Shown: positions 25,567 through 34,676 of the stretch, piece by piece
Numbering within the stretch: the stretch's first letter is position 1
Layout of the letters: every line of letters starts with the position of its first letter
Assembly (NCBI GenBank): GCA_026390735.1
Contig: JAPLFJ010000031.1
Coordinates: 30,173-94,172, forward strand
Length of the DNA stretch: 64,000 nucleotides
Direction: 5' to 3'
Origin: Ignavibacteriota bacterium
GTDB lineage: Bacteria > Bacteroidota > Ignavibacteria > Tepidaquicellales > Tepidaquicellaceae
Made by a program: the position numbers and the translations under genes
Notes under the pieces: model-generated
Seen by the model: only the letters and a program-made list of their open reading frames with translations
The model's database searches: none
What the model was told of the DNA's origin: nothing

Positions 25567-27288
25567 ATGCAAATTCTTGAATCTTCTCAGCGATTAGAAA
25601 ACGTAAAGCCGAATATCGGAGTAATGCTTTATGATATAGCGAATCGCTTTGAAAGCAGAACAGGATTTCAGGAAAAACATGACGGGAAGTATGAAGGATT
25701 AACATGGGGAGAATTGTATGTTAAAGTTGAAAAGATAGCATATAATCTCACTCGTTTCGGATTTACAAGGGGAGACAAGATTGTAATTTATTCAAAGAAC
25801 AGGCTTGAGATGCTTTTGCTTGAGCTTGCAGTAATGGCATCGGGAGGGATTGCTATTCCGATATTCTTCAATTATAACAGCGAAACTGCAGAATTGCTTA
25901 TAAAGCATTCCGATGCGAGTTATCTTGCTGTTGGAGACGAAGTACAACTGCTTAGGTTATCTCCGGGGCTGAACCTGAAGAGGATATTTGTATTCGACAG
26001 AATATCAAACTCAAATTATAATAATCTAGTACAGTTCTCAGAACTGCTTTCAGAAAAAGTTACTAATGGTTTTACGCTTGATTTAGATGCATCAACTGAT
26101 GATATCTGTCTGAAGATGTACACATCAGGCACGATGGGAAATCAGAAATGCGTACAACTGACACACGGAAATATTCTTTCGCAGCAGGCAGCACTGAAGA
26201 AGCTGTGGAACATTGATGAGAACGACAGGTTTTTAAGTTATCTGAGGTGGCATCACAGTTTTGGAGGCATATTTGAACTCTTCACTGCACTTTCTAACGG
26301 TGCATTGTTATCGCTGGAATCAAGCAACGGACTTGACCCTGATGTGATTTTTGAGAACTGGAAGATTGTTCAGCCGACATTATTTTTCAGTGTCCCCCTT
26401 ATATATCAGCAATTGATTGATATTACGATGGAGAATAAAGAAGCAGAAGAACTGTTTTTTCATTCAGACCTGAAGTTTGTATTCACAGCAGCAGCACCGT
26501 TGCCAAAGCACATATCAGATGAATTTGAAAAGAGAAAGATAAATGTTGTTGAAGGCTGGGGTTTAACTGAAACTTCGCCCTGCTGCACATTAACTGATCC
26601 TGACCTTAAAAGAGCACCCGGTGTTATCGGAAAACCGATAGCAGGTGTTACGATTGCCCTCGCTGAAGAGGACAATGAAATACTTGTAAAAGGTCCGAAT
26701 GTTATGAAGGGATATTATAAGGATGATGAATCAAACAAAACCGCTTTCAATGAAGACGGATGGTTCTGTACAGGTGATATCGGGGAGTTTACTGAAACTG
26801 GTTTAAAACTGATAACGAGGAAAGACAGAATATTCAAATTGCTGAATGCTGAAAAAGTTATCCCGACGGAACTTGAAGGCCTTATTACAGGAAAATGCCA
26901 TTTTGTGTCTTATGCTCTTGTAGAAGGAAGCGGAAAGAATTATCCTGTTGCTTTAATATTCCCGAATAAAAGGTTAATGAATGAGATGACGGAAAGCAAC
27001 GGCATTAAGATTGATAACTGCGTTTGCCCAGAAGGGACAGACAAACTTGCAAAGTGTCTTAAGGGTTGTCTGACAAACGTGAATGATGGTTTAAAACAGA
27101 AGTTTGCAAGAATCAAATCAGCTGTGTTAATTGATGAAGAACTGAGTGTTGAAAACAAGACACTCACACCATCGATGAAACTTGCTCCGAACAGTGTAAA
27201 AAGTATTTACAAAACATACATTGAAGATCTTTACGATGCAGCAGAACCAAGGTTTGAGAATGCGTACGTAATAGTGATTGAAGAATAA
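25567..27288 (+). CDS. AMP-forming acyl/aryl-CoA ligase
   Basis: ANL-superfamily ligase of 573 residues. It has the P-loop-like YTSGTMGNQKCVQLTHGN, the GWGLTETSP motif, the hinge DGWFCTGDIG and a late lysine in TPSMKLAP. It activates a carboxylic acid with ATP and CoA. Sequence style is closer to long-chain acyl-CoA synthetases than to classical benzoate-CoA ligases. Its place between bcrD and the rest of the pathway suggests that an aromatic or alicyclic acid such as benzoate or 4-hydroxybenzoate is the substrate, which is inference. A cysteine-rich insert (CVCPEG...CLKGC, about residues 482-500) near the C-terminal domain is unusual. Confidence 0.8.
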   Translation: MQILESSQRLENVKPNIGVMLYDIANRFESRTGFQEKHDGKYEGLTWGELYVKVEKIAYNLTRFGFTRGDKIVIYSKNRLEMLLLELAVMASGGIAIPIFFNYNSETAELLIKHSDASYLAVGDEVQLLRLSPGLNLKRIFVFDRISNSNYNNLVQFSELLSEKVTNGFTLDLDASTDDICLKMYTSGTMGNQKCVQLTHGNILSQQAALKKLWNIDENDRFLSYLRWHHSFGGIFELFTALSNGALLSLESSNGLDPDVIFENWKIVQPTLFFSVPLIYQQLIDITMENKEAEELFFHSDLKFVFTAAAPLPKHISDEFEKRKINVVEGWGLTETSPCCTLTDPDLKRAPGVIGKPIAGVTIALAEEDNEILVKGPNVMKGYYKDDESNKTAFNEDGWFCTGDIGEFTETGLKLITRKDRIFKLLNAEKVIPTELEGLITGKCHFVSYALVEGSGKNYPVALIFPNKRLMNEMTESNGIKIDNCVCPEGTDKLAKCLKGCLTNVNDGLKQKFARIKSAVLIDEELSVENKTLTPSMKLAPNSVKSIYKTYIEDLYDAAEPRFENAYVIVIEE

Positions 27289-27321
27289 AAGGAAATCTAC
27301 TTCTAAACATTAAATTGATTT

Positions 27322-28539
27322 ATGTATAACATTGAAGCAACAGTAAAAATGAAGGAAGTAATGAAGAATTACTTTTCCGGAATGGGCAACGGTGAGAAGA
27401 AAATTGCCTGGTGTACGAGCGTCGGGCCAGCCGAGCTGCTAAGGTCATTTGGTTTCGAAGTTTATTTTCCGGAGAATCACGGTGCTTTGATAGGTGCTAC
27501 ACGGGGTTCCGTGGATTTTATTCCTGTTGCTCAGATGAGTGGATTTTCAAATCAGGTATGTTCTTACACAACAAGCGATATCGGTTCTTTTTTAAAAAAG
27601 GAAACACCCCTGACCAAACACTACGGGCTGGAGAATGTACCAAGACCTGACCTGATAGTGTATAATACAAATCAGTGCAGAGAAGTTCAGGACTGGTTTA
27701 CGTATTACTCAGATTTTTACAAATGTCCTATCGCAGGTATTCATCCACCGCGCCACATTTATGAAGTAACCAAAGATGAAATAGACCTGGTTGTTAAACA
27801 GTTTAAGAGCATTATACCATTATGTGAAGACGCATCGGGCAATAAATTTAATCTCGATAAATTTAAAGAAGTACTTAAGTTAAGCAAAGATGCAACGCTG
27901 CTCTGGCAAAAAGTCTTAAGGACTGCCAAAGCATCGCCTGCACCAATTGGTTTCTTTAACGGAATAATTCAGATGGGTCCTATTGTTGTTTTACGCGGCA
28001 CACAGGAAGCAAAGGACTATTATGAACTGCTTCTGAAAGAACTTGAGCAGAATGTAGCCAGCAAAATTGGTGTTTTAAAAGAAGAAAAGATACGTTTGTT
28101 CTGGGACGGAATGCCTATATGGGGAAACATACGCCACATGTCTGATTTCTTCATACAGAATAATACGATAATTGCAGCATCTACGTACTGTAACAGCTGG
28201 ATATTTGATGATTTCGATGAGGAGAATCCTTTTGAGTCGTCAGCACTGGCTTATACAAAGATATTCATAAACAGAAGTGAAAAAGCAAAAATCGAGTTTT
28301 TAAAACACTGGGCAGAAGAATTCAGAATAGACGGAATACTTTTCCACGATGCAAAAACGTGCTTTAATAATTCCAACTCACGTTTTGGAATGCCGCTGAT
28401 AATGAAGAACATACTCAATATTCCTGTTATGGTTATTGAAGGCGACCTCAATGATATGAGATTTTATTCTGAAGGTCAGAACATAAGCAAGATGGAAACA
28501 TTCCTGGAACAGATAGAAACAAGAAAAATGTATTCGTAA
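27322..28539 (+). CDS. third HgdB/BcrB-like catalytic subunit
   Basis: Protein of 405 residues with the 2-hydroxyacyl-CoA dehydratase/benzoyl-CoA reductase fold. It has CTSVGPAELLRSFG (C31), QVCSYTTSDIG (C80), NTNQCREVQ (C119), YKC (C135), then TYCNSW, KTCFNNS and the closing IEGDLNDMRFYSE. It is a paralog of BcrB but clearly diverged and is not needed for a standard four-subunit reductase. It is followed by a gene with its own activator domain, so the two probably form a separate enzyme. Options are a homodimeric double-cubane-type protein, a 2-hydroxyacyl-CoA dehydratase half, or an accessory reductase. Confidence 0.8.
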   Translation: MYNIEATVKMKEVMKNYFSGMGNGEKKIAWCTSVGPAELLRSFGFEVYFPENHGALIGATRGSVDFIPVAQMSGFSNQVCSYTTSDIGSFLKKETPLTKHYGLENVPRPDLIVYNTNQCREVQDWFTYYSDFYKCPIAGIHPPRHIYEVTKDEIDLVVKQFKSIIPLCEDASGNKFNLDKFKEVLKLSKDATLLWQKVLRTAKASPAPIGFFNGIIQMGPIVVLRGTQEAKDYYELLLKELEQNVASKIGVLKEEKIRLFWDGMPIWGNIRHMSDFFIQNNTIIAASTYCNSWIFDDFDEENPFESSALAYTKIFINRSEKAKIEFLKHWAEEFRIDGILFHDAKTCFNNSNSRFGMPLIMKNILNIPVMVIEGDLNDMRFYSEGQNISKMETFLEQIETRKMYS

Positions 28540-28555
28540 ATCTTAAATTGTTATT

Positions 28556-30427
28556 ATGGATAAAACGAAAATAGACAACCTGAAAGACTTTAAGGTCGGT
28601 ATTGTAGGCTTAGGGCCTGTGGGTATGATTACAGCAGTTCACCTTAAAGAAGCAGGATGCAATGTAGCAATTTGCGACCACGATAAGATAAAAGTTAATC
28701 TTATCAGGAAAGAAGGAATCAAACTTGAGGAGGCTATAAACAAGCATACTTTCTTCGAGCATATATTTACGAATATAAGCGAATTAAAGGAACTGGATCT
28801 TGATATAGTTATTTTTGCATTGAAGACCTATCAACTTACATCAGTTCTTAAGGAAATATACAAACTTAAAAACGACCACCTTTGTGTTGTAAGTGCACAG
28901 AACGGACTTGATTCAGAGCAGATTCTTTCAGGTGTTTTCGGTGAATCCAAAACACTTCGAATGGTTATCAATTATGCAGGAAACATGAATGCTCCGAATG
29001 TAGTTAAGGTTACATTCTTCAACGGACCTAATTACATTGCTTCAATGGATGACAGCAAGGAAGAAGAGGCTAATTACATATCCAGAAAATTAACAGAAGT
29101 CAGTTTAGATACGAATACTATACATTCATTTGAAATAATAAAAAGGGTATGGGAAAAGAATATACTCAATGCAGCATTAAGTCCGATATGTGCAATAGGA
29201 AAACTTACTATACGTGAAGCAATGCAGATATCTGATACAGTAGAAATAGTTGAAGTTATTATTCAGGAAGGACTTGAAGTAGCAGAAGCAGAGAAGATTA
29301 AGTTTGATGATGATTTTATGAGGATAGCAATGCGTTATTTTAAAAAGGCAGGTAACCATTTTCCGTCGCTGGCAGTAGACCTTATGAATAACAGGGAAAC
29401 TGAAATCGATTATATGAACGGGAAACTTGTCGAGTACGGCAGGAAGCATTACATAAGGACTTCTCTTAATCTTGCTCTGACAAACATGGTTAAGGCAATA
29501 ACACAGAAGAATACACTTAATACAGGTGCGATACTATCCGCAAATACAACCGTAAAGAAACATGCACATCAGATAGAGATGGGACACGAAAGAAAACTAT
29601 CTCCTTTGAAAAACGGGGAACATTTCCTTGGTGTGGACCTTGGTTCAGCATTCGTAAAATTTGCAGTTATTGACTGTAACGATGAGATGGTTTATACATC
29701 TGCTCTAAAAACCGTAAATAAGGACAGGCTTGCCATACGTCACGTACTGGAAGCTTTGAAATCAGAATATGCAATAAAATACAGTTGTGCGACAGGATAC
29801 GGGAGAAAGCATTTTTATGAAGCTGATATAATAAAAACAGAAATCAACTGTGCTGCTGCCGGTGTATCAAGATATTTCAGCGGACCGAAGAACATAATAG
29901 ATATAGGGGGTGAAGATATTAAAATAATCCGCTGCGATGATTTTGACAATGTTGACAGTTTCTATCTTAATGACAAATGTTCAGCAGGAACAGGTTCATT
30001 TATCAGCGAAGTAGCTGAAAGGTCAAACCTGAACGTATCAGAAATGAGCGGACTTGCATCTAAGTCGGAATTCGCAAAAGAACTTAACAGTTTCTGTACG
30101 GTTTTTGCAAAGACCGAAATTATGAACTGGCTATACAGCGGAGTATCAATACAGGATATTTCAAAAGGCATTTATCTGTCACTTGCTAATAAAGTTGCAA
30201 GACTCAAAGTAGATACAACTGTAAATTCATACATGATAGGCGGAGTGATAGCCCATCATCCTTATCTTAAAAATCTTCTTGAGGAAAAACTTTCGCAGGA
30301 AATTCAGATAATAGAAAAACCTCAGCACATTGTTGCATATGGCGCGGCTTTAATAGCAAAACAGAGTTTTTTAAAGAAACTGGAAAAATCCGGAGAAGAA
30401 ATTTTAACACTCGACAATAATATATGA
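28556..30427 (+). CDS. PanE/ApbA-type dehydrogenase fused to a BcrA/HgdC-type ATPase activator
   Basis: Two-domain protein of 623 residues. Residues ~12-325 are a ketopantoate reductase-type dehydrogenase: the nucleotide loop GIVGLGPVGM, SAQNGLDSE, the catalytic-type lysine in VWEKNILNA near 201, and NRETEIDYMNG. Residues ~355-605 are an ASKHA ATPase activator: GVDLGSAFVKFAV, IDIGGEDIKII, C475 (NDKCSAGTGSF) and C514 (NSFCTVFAK), 39 residues apart as in HgdC, BcrA and BcrD, and a closing YMIGGV. The linker is short and no frameshift is seen. It overlaps the thiolase gene by four bases. The activator half should drive electrons into the protein of 27322-28539. The dehydrogenase half may supply a 2-hydroxyacid or use NAD(P)H. 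I know no described example of this fusion. Confidence 0.85.
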   Translation: MDKTKIDNLKDFKVGIVGLGPVGMITAVHLKEAGCNVAICDHDKIKVNLIRKEGIKLEEAINKHTFFEHIFTNISELKELDLDIVIFALKTYQLTSVLKEIYKLKNDHLCVVSAQNGLDSEQILSGVFGESKTLRMVINYAGNMNAPNVVKVTFFNGPNYIASMDDSKEEEANYISRKLTEVSLDTNTIHSFEIIKRVWEKNILNAALSPICAIGKLTIREAMQISDTVEIVEVIIQEGLEVAEAEKIKFDDDFMRIAMRYFKKAGNHFPSLAVDLMNNRETEIDYMNGKLVEYGRKHYIRTSLNLALTNMVKAITQKNTLNTGAILSANTTVKKHAHQIEMGHERKLSPLKNGEHFLGVDLGSAFVKFAVIDCNDEMVYTSALKTVNKDRLAIRHVLEALKSEYAIKYSCATGYGRKHFYEADIIKTEINCAAAGVSRYFSGPKNIIDIGGEDIKIIRCDDFDNVDSFYLNDKCSAGTGSFISEVAERSNLNVSEMSGLASKSEFAKELNSFCTVFAKTEIMNWLYSGVSIQDISKGIYLSLANKVARLKVDTTVNSYMIGGVIAHHPYLKNLLEEKLSQEIQIIEKPQHIVAYGAALIAKQSFLKKLEKSGEEILTLDNNI

Positions 30428-31677
30428 AATCATATCACAATTCAAAAAAAGGTATCGGAATAATATTTGACGATATTTATCTGTCAGGAGGTGTCCGAAC
30501 ACCGTTTGGAAAATTCTGCGGTACATTAGGCAAGGTATCACCGACTGACCTCGGAATATATGCCTGTAAAGGAGCACTTGATAAAACCGGTGTAAATCCT
30601 TCGGACATACATCAGGTTGTAGTTGCAAACATTGGTCAGGCATCAACGGATGCATATTTTTTACCAAGGCATATAGCTTTATACAGCGGTATACCGCTTG
30701 AAGTGCCAACGCTTATGGTTCAAAGAATATGTGCATCAGGATTTGAAACCATAGTAACTGCAAGCGAGCAGATAACACTGGGTAAAGCGGAGAATGTTCT
30801 TTGCTGCGGCACAGAAAGTATGACACTTGCACCAACTGTATCGTTTGGAAACAGGATGGGATATGCCCTCGGCAGATTAGAATTTAAAGATATGTTGTGG
30901 GAAGCACTCGATGATACTGCAGCAGGTTATCCAATGGGAATAACTGCGGAAAACCTTGCACAGAAGCATGGAATAACGAGGGATGATGTAGACGAGTTCG
31001 CGAAGTTATCGAGCGACAGGGCAATAATGGCAATGGAGAGCGGTTTTTTTGGTGATGAGATTTTACAGATGAATTCAACTAAATTTGAAATTGAAGGACT
31101 TAAGACGAGAAGTGTCAGACTACCTAAAGGCGTGGAAGACTTTAACGTTGATGAGAATGTCCGTGCTACAAGTATGGAATCACTGAAGAGACTTCCTTCT
31201 GCTTTTATAAAAGACGGTGTGCAGACTGCAGGTAATTCCAGCGGAATCGTTGATGGCTCAGCCTCTGTTGTGGTTACTTCTTCCAGTACAGGAAAAGAGA
31301 AACCACTAGCGAAAATAGTTGCTGCTTCTTCCTGCGGCGTTGAACCTAAACATATGGGGATCGGTCCAGTACCTGCCATTAATATTATTCTTGAATTAAC
31401 AGGTTTAAAAATTGATGATATAGGTTTATTTGAAATAAACGAAGCATTTGCGGCACAGTATATTGCCTGTGAGAAAGAGCTTAATATTGACAGAAACAGA
31501 GCAAACGTTAATGGCGGAAGTATTGCTATAGGACATCCGCTTGCGGCATCAGGTGTAAGGCTTGCATTAACTATCTCGAGAGAAATGATAAGGCGGAAAG
31601 TAAAATATGGAATCGTATCGGCTTGCATTGGCGGCGGGCAGGGAACTGCAATACTTCTTGAAAATTGTAATTTGTAA
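30424..31677 (+). CDS. thiolase (acyl-CoA acetyltransferase)
   Basis: Thiolase of 417 residues with the acyl-binding cysteine C103 (RICASGFET), the NEAFAAQ motif, GGSIAIGHPLAASG with the catalytic histidine, and the second cysteine in SACIGGGQG. All catalytic residues are present. It cleaves a 3-oxoacyl-CoA with CoA. Within this operon 3-oxopimelyl-CoA is the natural candidate, giving glutaryl-CoA and acetyl-CoA; a second thiolase closes the operon, and which one does this step is open. It starts within the stop of the fusion gene. Confidence 0.88.
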   Translation: MKSYHNSKKGIGIIFDDIYLSGGVRTPFGKFCGTLGKVSPTDLGIYACKGALDKTGVNPSDIHQVVVANIGQASTDAYFLPRHIALYSGIPLEVPTLMVQRICASGFETIVTASEQITLGKAENVLCCGTESMTLAPTVSFGNRMGYALGRLEFKDMLWEALDDTAAGYPMGITAENLAQKHGITRDDVDEFAKLSSDRAIMAMESGFFGDEILQMNSTKFEIEGLKTRSVRLPKGVEDFNVDENVRATSMESLKRLPSAFIKDGVQTAGNSSGIVDGSASVVVTSSSTGKEKPLAKIVAASSCGVEPKHMGIGPVPAINIILELTGLKIDDIGLFEINEAFAAQYIACEKELNIDRNRANVNGGSIAIGHPLAASGVRLALTISREMIRRKVKYGIVSACIGGGQGTAILLENCNL

Positions 31678-31721
31678 AAGTACTATAAATTTATTGGATT
31701 ATAAATTTAACATAGAATAAT

Positions 31722-32777
31722 ATGAAAATGTATTCATATCAAATGACTGAGCAGGGGAAAGAGTTTACTCTAAACTCTCAGGAATTCCCTGACATCAATG
31801 AATCCGAAGCCATTGTAAAAGTTGCAGGGTGTGGTGTTTGCCACACAGACCTGAGTTTCTGGCATTCGGGTGTAAAGACAAAACATCCTTTACCTCTTAC
31901 ACTGGGGCATGAGATCAGTGGAACTGTGGTTATGGGCAGTAATGAGTGGATGAATAAGAATGTAATTATTCCAGCAGTACTCCCTTGCGGTGAATGTGAT
32001 TTATGCAAAAGAGGAAGGAGTAATATATGCCAGAGCCAGAAAATGCCAGGTAACGATTTTGACGGCGGTTTTGCTACTCACATTAAAATCCCTTCAAGAT
32101 ATTTGTGTGAGGTGTCTGATTCTGTATTAAAGAAATTTCCGCTTGAGCATCTTGCAGTAATTGCCGATGCAGTTTCAACACCTTACCAGGTTGTAAAGAA
32201 ATCAGAGCTCGAAAAAAATGATTTAGCCATTATTATAGGTGTAGGCGGAATTGGAATTTACGCGGCACAAATAGCACGTGTATTCGGAGGAAAAGTTCTT
32301 GCAATGGACATTGATGACGTAAAACTTAATGCTATAAAAGAACTTGGTTTTGAGAATGTTCTTAACATTAAAGGTATGGATATAAAGGAAATTAAAACAA
32401 AGGTTAAGGAACTTGCGAAGAATGCAGGAACATCACCATACTGCTGGAAAATATTTGAAATGTCAGGCACAAAACCGGGACAGGAGCTGGCTTTCAACCT
32501 GATGACGTTTGCTTCCAGTGTATCGATAGTTGGTTTTACTCTTGATAAACTCGAAGTTCGTTTAAGTAACCTAATGGCATTTGATTCTAAGCTCATAGGT
32601 ACATGGGGATGCAAACCTGAGCTTTATCCAGAAGTTCTGGAACTTGTAGCCGAAGAAAAGATTCTGATTGAGCCTTTTATACAGCCATTTCCTTTATCAG
32701 AAATCAATCAGGTATTTAAGAATACTCTGGAACATAAATACAGTAAACGTTCAATTTTATTACCCGATAATAATTAA
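31722..32777 (+). CDS. had: 6-hydroxycyclohex-1-ene-1-carbonyl-CoA dehydrogenase
   Basis: Zinc-type medium-chain alcohol dehydrogenase of 351 residues. It has catalytic zinc ligands in GCGVCHTDL and LGHEISG, the structural zinc loop CGECDLCKRGRSNIC, and the NAD-binding IIGVGGIGIYAAQIA. In the benzoyl-CoA pathway this enzyme oxidises 6-hydroxycyclohex-1-ene-1-carbonyl-CoA to the 6-oxo compound with NAD. The directly following oah and dch genes make the assignment strong; alone it could only be called an alcohol dehydrogenase. Confidence 0.87.
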   Translation: MKMYSYQMTEQGKEFTLNSQEFPDINESEAIVKVAGCGVCHTDLSFWHSGVKTKHPLPLTLGHEISGTVVMGSNEWMNKNVIIPAVLPCGECDLCKRGRSNICQSQKMPGNDFDGGFATHIKIPSRYLCEVSDSVLKKFPLEHLAVIADAVSTPYQVVKKSELEKNDLAIIIGVGGIGIYAAQIARVFGGKVLAMDIDDVKLNAIKELGFENVLNIKGMDIKEIKTKVKELAKNAGTSPYCWKIFEMSGTKPGQELAFNLMTFASSVSIVGFTLDKLEVRLSNLMAFDSKLIGTWGCKPELYPEVLELVAEEKILIEPFIQPFPLSEINQVFKNTLEHKYSKRSILLPDNN

Positions 32778-32789
32778 ATTTTAAATATT

Positions 32790-33881
32790 ATGTCAGAATT
32801 AAAAAACCACGATTTAGTTACAATTGAGTTCAAGGAAATTCTTTTTGAAAAAAGACCTTGCCTTGACAAAAACGGCGCTTCGATAGAAGGGTTGTACAAT
32901 GCATGGATTATTCTGAATAATCCCAAACAGTATAATTCATACACAACTGCAGCAATTAAAGAAATTATACTTGCCTTCAGACATGCTTCAAACGACAGGA
33001 ATGTTGTGAGTGTTATATTCACTGCTGTCGGAGACAAAGCATTCTGTACAGGCGGAAACACGAAAGAGTATGCAGAATATTATGCGGGGAATCCTCCTGA
33101 ATACAGTCAGTATATGAGATTGTTCAATGATATGGTATCTGCAATTCTCATGTGCGAGAAGCCTGTAATATGCCGTGTAAACGGTATGCGTATCGGTGGC
33201 GGTCAGGAAATCGGAATGGCATGTGATTTTACCATCGCACAGGACTTTGCCCGTTTCGGACAAGCTGGCCCGAAGCACGGAAGCGCACCAATAGGCGGCG
33301 CTACAGACTTTATTCATCTCTTTGTTGGTGTTGAGAAGGCAATGTCATCTCTTACGTTATGCGAGCCTTGGACAGCATACCAGGCATTGATGCACGGACT
33401 TATTACAGATGTCGTTCCTGCATTGAAGATTGACGGAAAGTTTATTCCTAATCCTCTGCTGAATACTGATAAGTGGATTGACGGAACCGGTAAAATGGTT
33501 TATGGTTCGGCCAAGAAAGGCGATGATTACAAAAAGGCAAAGGAAGTAGTTGAGAAAGGTTCTATGGACCTGTCATTACTTGATAAAGCTGTTAATGATT
33601 TAGCTCTTAAACTTCTTTTAACATTTCCAAATTGCACAATGAAAACTATCGGAGCAGTAAGACAGAAAAAACTTGAGCACTGGGATAAGAACAAGGAGAA
33701 TCATAGAGAATGGCTTGCACTTAATATGATGACTGAGGCAAAGGCCGGATTCAGAGCGTTTAATTACGGTCCGAAAGACAATCGCGAAGTTGATTTCGTT
33801 AAACTGCGTTTATTGCTTGCAGACGGTGCAGAATGGTCTGATGATATGATAAAAAGTATTTCACCGCCTTACGAAATTTAA
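32790..33881 (+). CDS. oah: 6-oxocyclohex-1-ene-1-carbonyl-CoA hydrolase
   Basis: Ring-opening hydrolase (also called BamA) of 363 residues, crotonase superfamily. It shows the diagnostic segments GMRIGGGQEIGMACDFT, GPKHGSAPIGGATDF and LCEPWTAYQA, which are the conserved regions used to detect bamA in anaerobic aromatic degraders. It adds two waters to 6-oxocyclohex-1-ene-1-carbonyl-CoA to give 3-hydroxypimelyl-CoA. This is the strongest single marker in the window for anaerobic aromatic breakdown. It lies between had and dch with 12-bp gaps. Confidence 0.95.
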   Translation: MSELKNHDLVTIEFKEILFEKRPCLDKNGASIEGLYNAWIILNNPKQYNSYTTAAIKEIILAFRHASNDRNVVSVIFTAVGDKAFCTGGNTKEYAEYYAGNPPEYSQYMRLFNDMVSAILMCEKPVICRVNGMRIGGGQEIGMACDFTIAQDFARFGQAGPKHGSAPIGGATDFIHLFVGVEKAMSSLTLCEPWTAYQALMHGLITDVVPALKIDGKFIPNPLLNTDKWIDGTGKMVYGSAKKGDDYKKAKEVVEKGSMDLSLLDKAVNDLALKLLLTFPNCTMKTIGAVRQKKLEHWDKNKENHREWLALNMMTEAKAGFRAFNYGPKDNREVDFVKLRLLLADGAEWSDDMIKSISPPYEI

Positions 33882-33893
33882 TAATTATAGAAT

Positions 33894-34667
33894 ATGGAAA
33901 AACTTAAATTAAATTATCTGCATAATAATTCAGTTGCACAGGTCATACTGAATTCACCAAAAGGCAATGTCCTTGATAGTATTATGATGACAGAATTACT
34001 GAATGTTCTGAATGATTTCAAAAGTAATTCAGGACTAAAAAGTATAACTTTCGAAGGTGAAGGTGACCATTTTTCATTTGGTGCAAGTGTTGAAGAGCAC
34101 AGGAAAGAAAATGCTGCAGCAATGCTTGAGCAGTTTCATTCGCTTTTTTATGCGATGATTGACCTTGGTGTTCCGTCAATATCAAAAATATCAGGGCAGT
34201 GCCTTGGCGGGGGGCTCGAACTTGCACTTATTAGTAACCTTCTCTTTGCAGATAAGACTGCTAAACTCGGGCAACCTGAAATTGTTCTTGGTGTTTTTCC
34301 TCCTCCTGCATCGCTGATTCTTCCTATGAAGATTGGGAATTCAAGAGCTGAAGAGATTCTGTTGACCGGAAAAATTATATCGGCTGACGAGGGAAAAACA
34401 ATCGGACTGATAAACGATGTGTTTGAAAGCAAGGATGAAATGAACGGTAAAGTTGACGAATACATACAGAAATATTTTCTTCCGAGAAGTGCATCTTCAC
34501 TGCGTTATGCTGTTAAAGCATCGAGAACAATGTTTAACCATATTCTTGAGAATAAACTTAAGGTACTTGAAAATATGTACACGAGAGAGCTTATGAATAC
34601 AGAAGACGCGAATGAAGGGATTAATTCCTTCCTTGAAAAAAGAAAACCTGAATGGAAAAATAATTAA
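33894..34667 (+). CDS. dch: cyclohexa-1,5-diene-1-carbonyl-CoA hydratase
   Basis: Crotonase-family hydratase of 257 residues with oxyanion-hole segments FGASVEEH and GQCLGGGLELAL, and the LGQPEIVLGVFPPPAS stretch characteristic of Dch. It adds water to the diene produced by benzoyl-CoA reductase, giving 6-hydroxycyclohex-1-ene-1-carbonyl-CoA, the substrate of Had. Normal length for the family. Placement next to oah supports the call. Confidence 0.92.
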   Translation: MEKLKLNYLHNNSVAQVILNSPKGNVLDSIMMTELLNVLNDFKSNSGLKSITFEGEGDHFSFGASVEEHRKENAAAMLEQFHSLFYAMIDLGVPSISKISGQCLGGGLELALISNLLFADKTAKLGQPEIVLGVFPPPASLILPMKIGNSRAEEILLTGKIISADEGKTIGLINDVFESKDEMNGKVDEYIQKYFLPRSASSLRYAVKASRTMFNHILENKLKVLENMYTRELMNTEDANEGINSFLEKRKPEWKNN

Positions 34668-34676
34668 TAATTAAGC

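Noticed and set aside
30927..31628. Long open frame on the minus strand opposite the thiolase gene
   Set aside because: It has no recognisable motifs, and the plus-strand thiolase with all catalytic residues explains the DNA.
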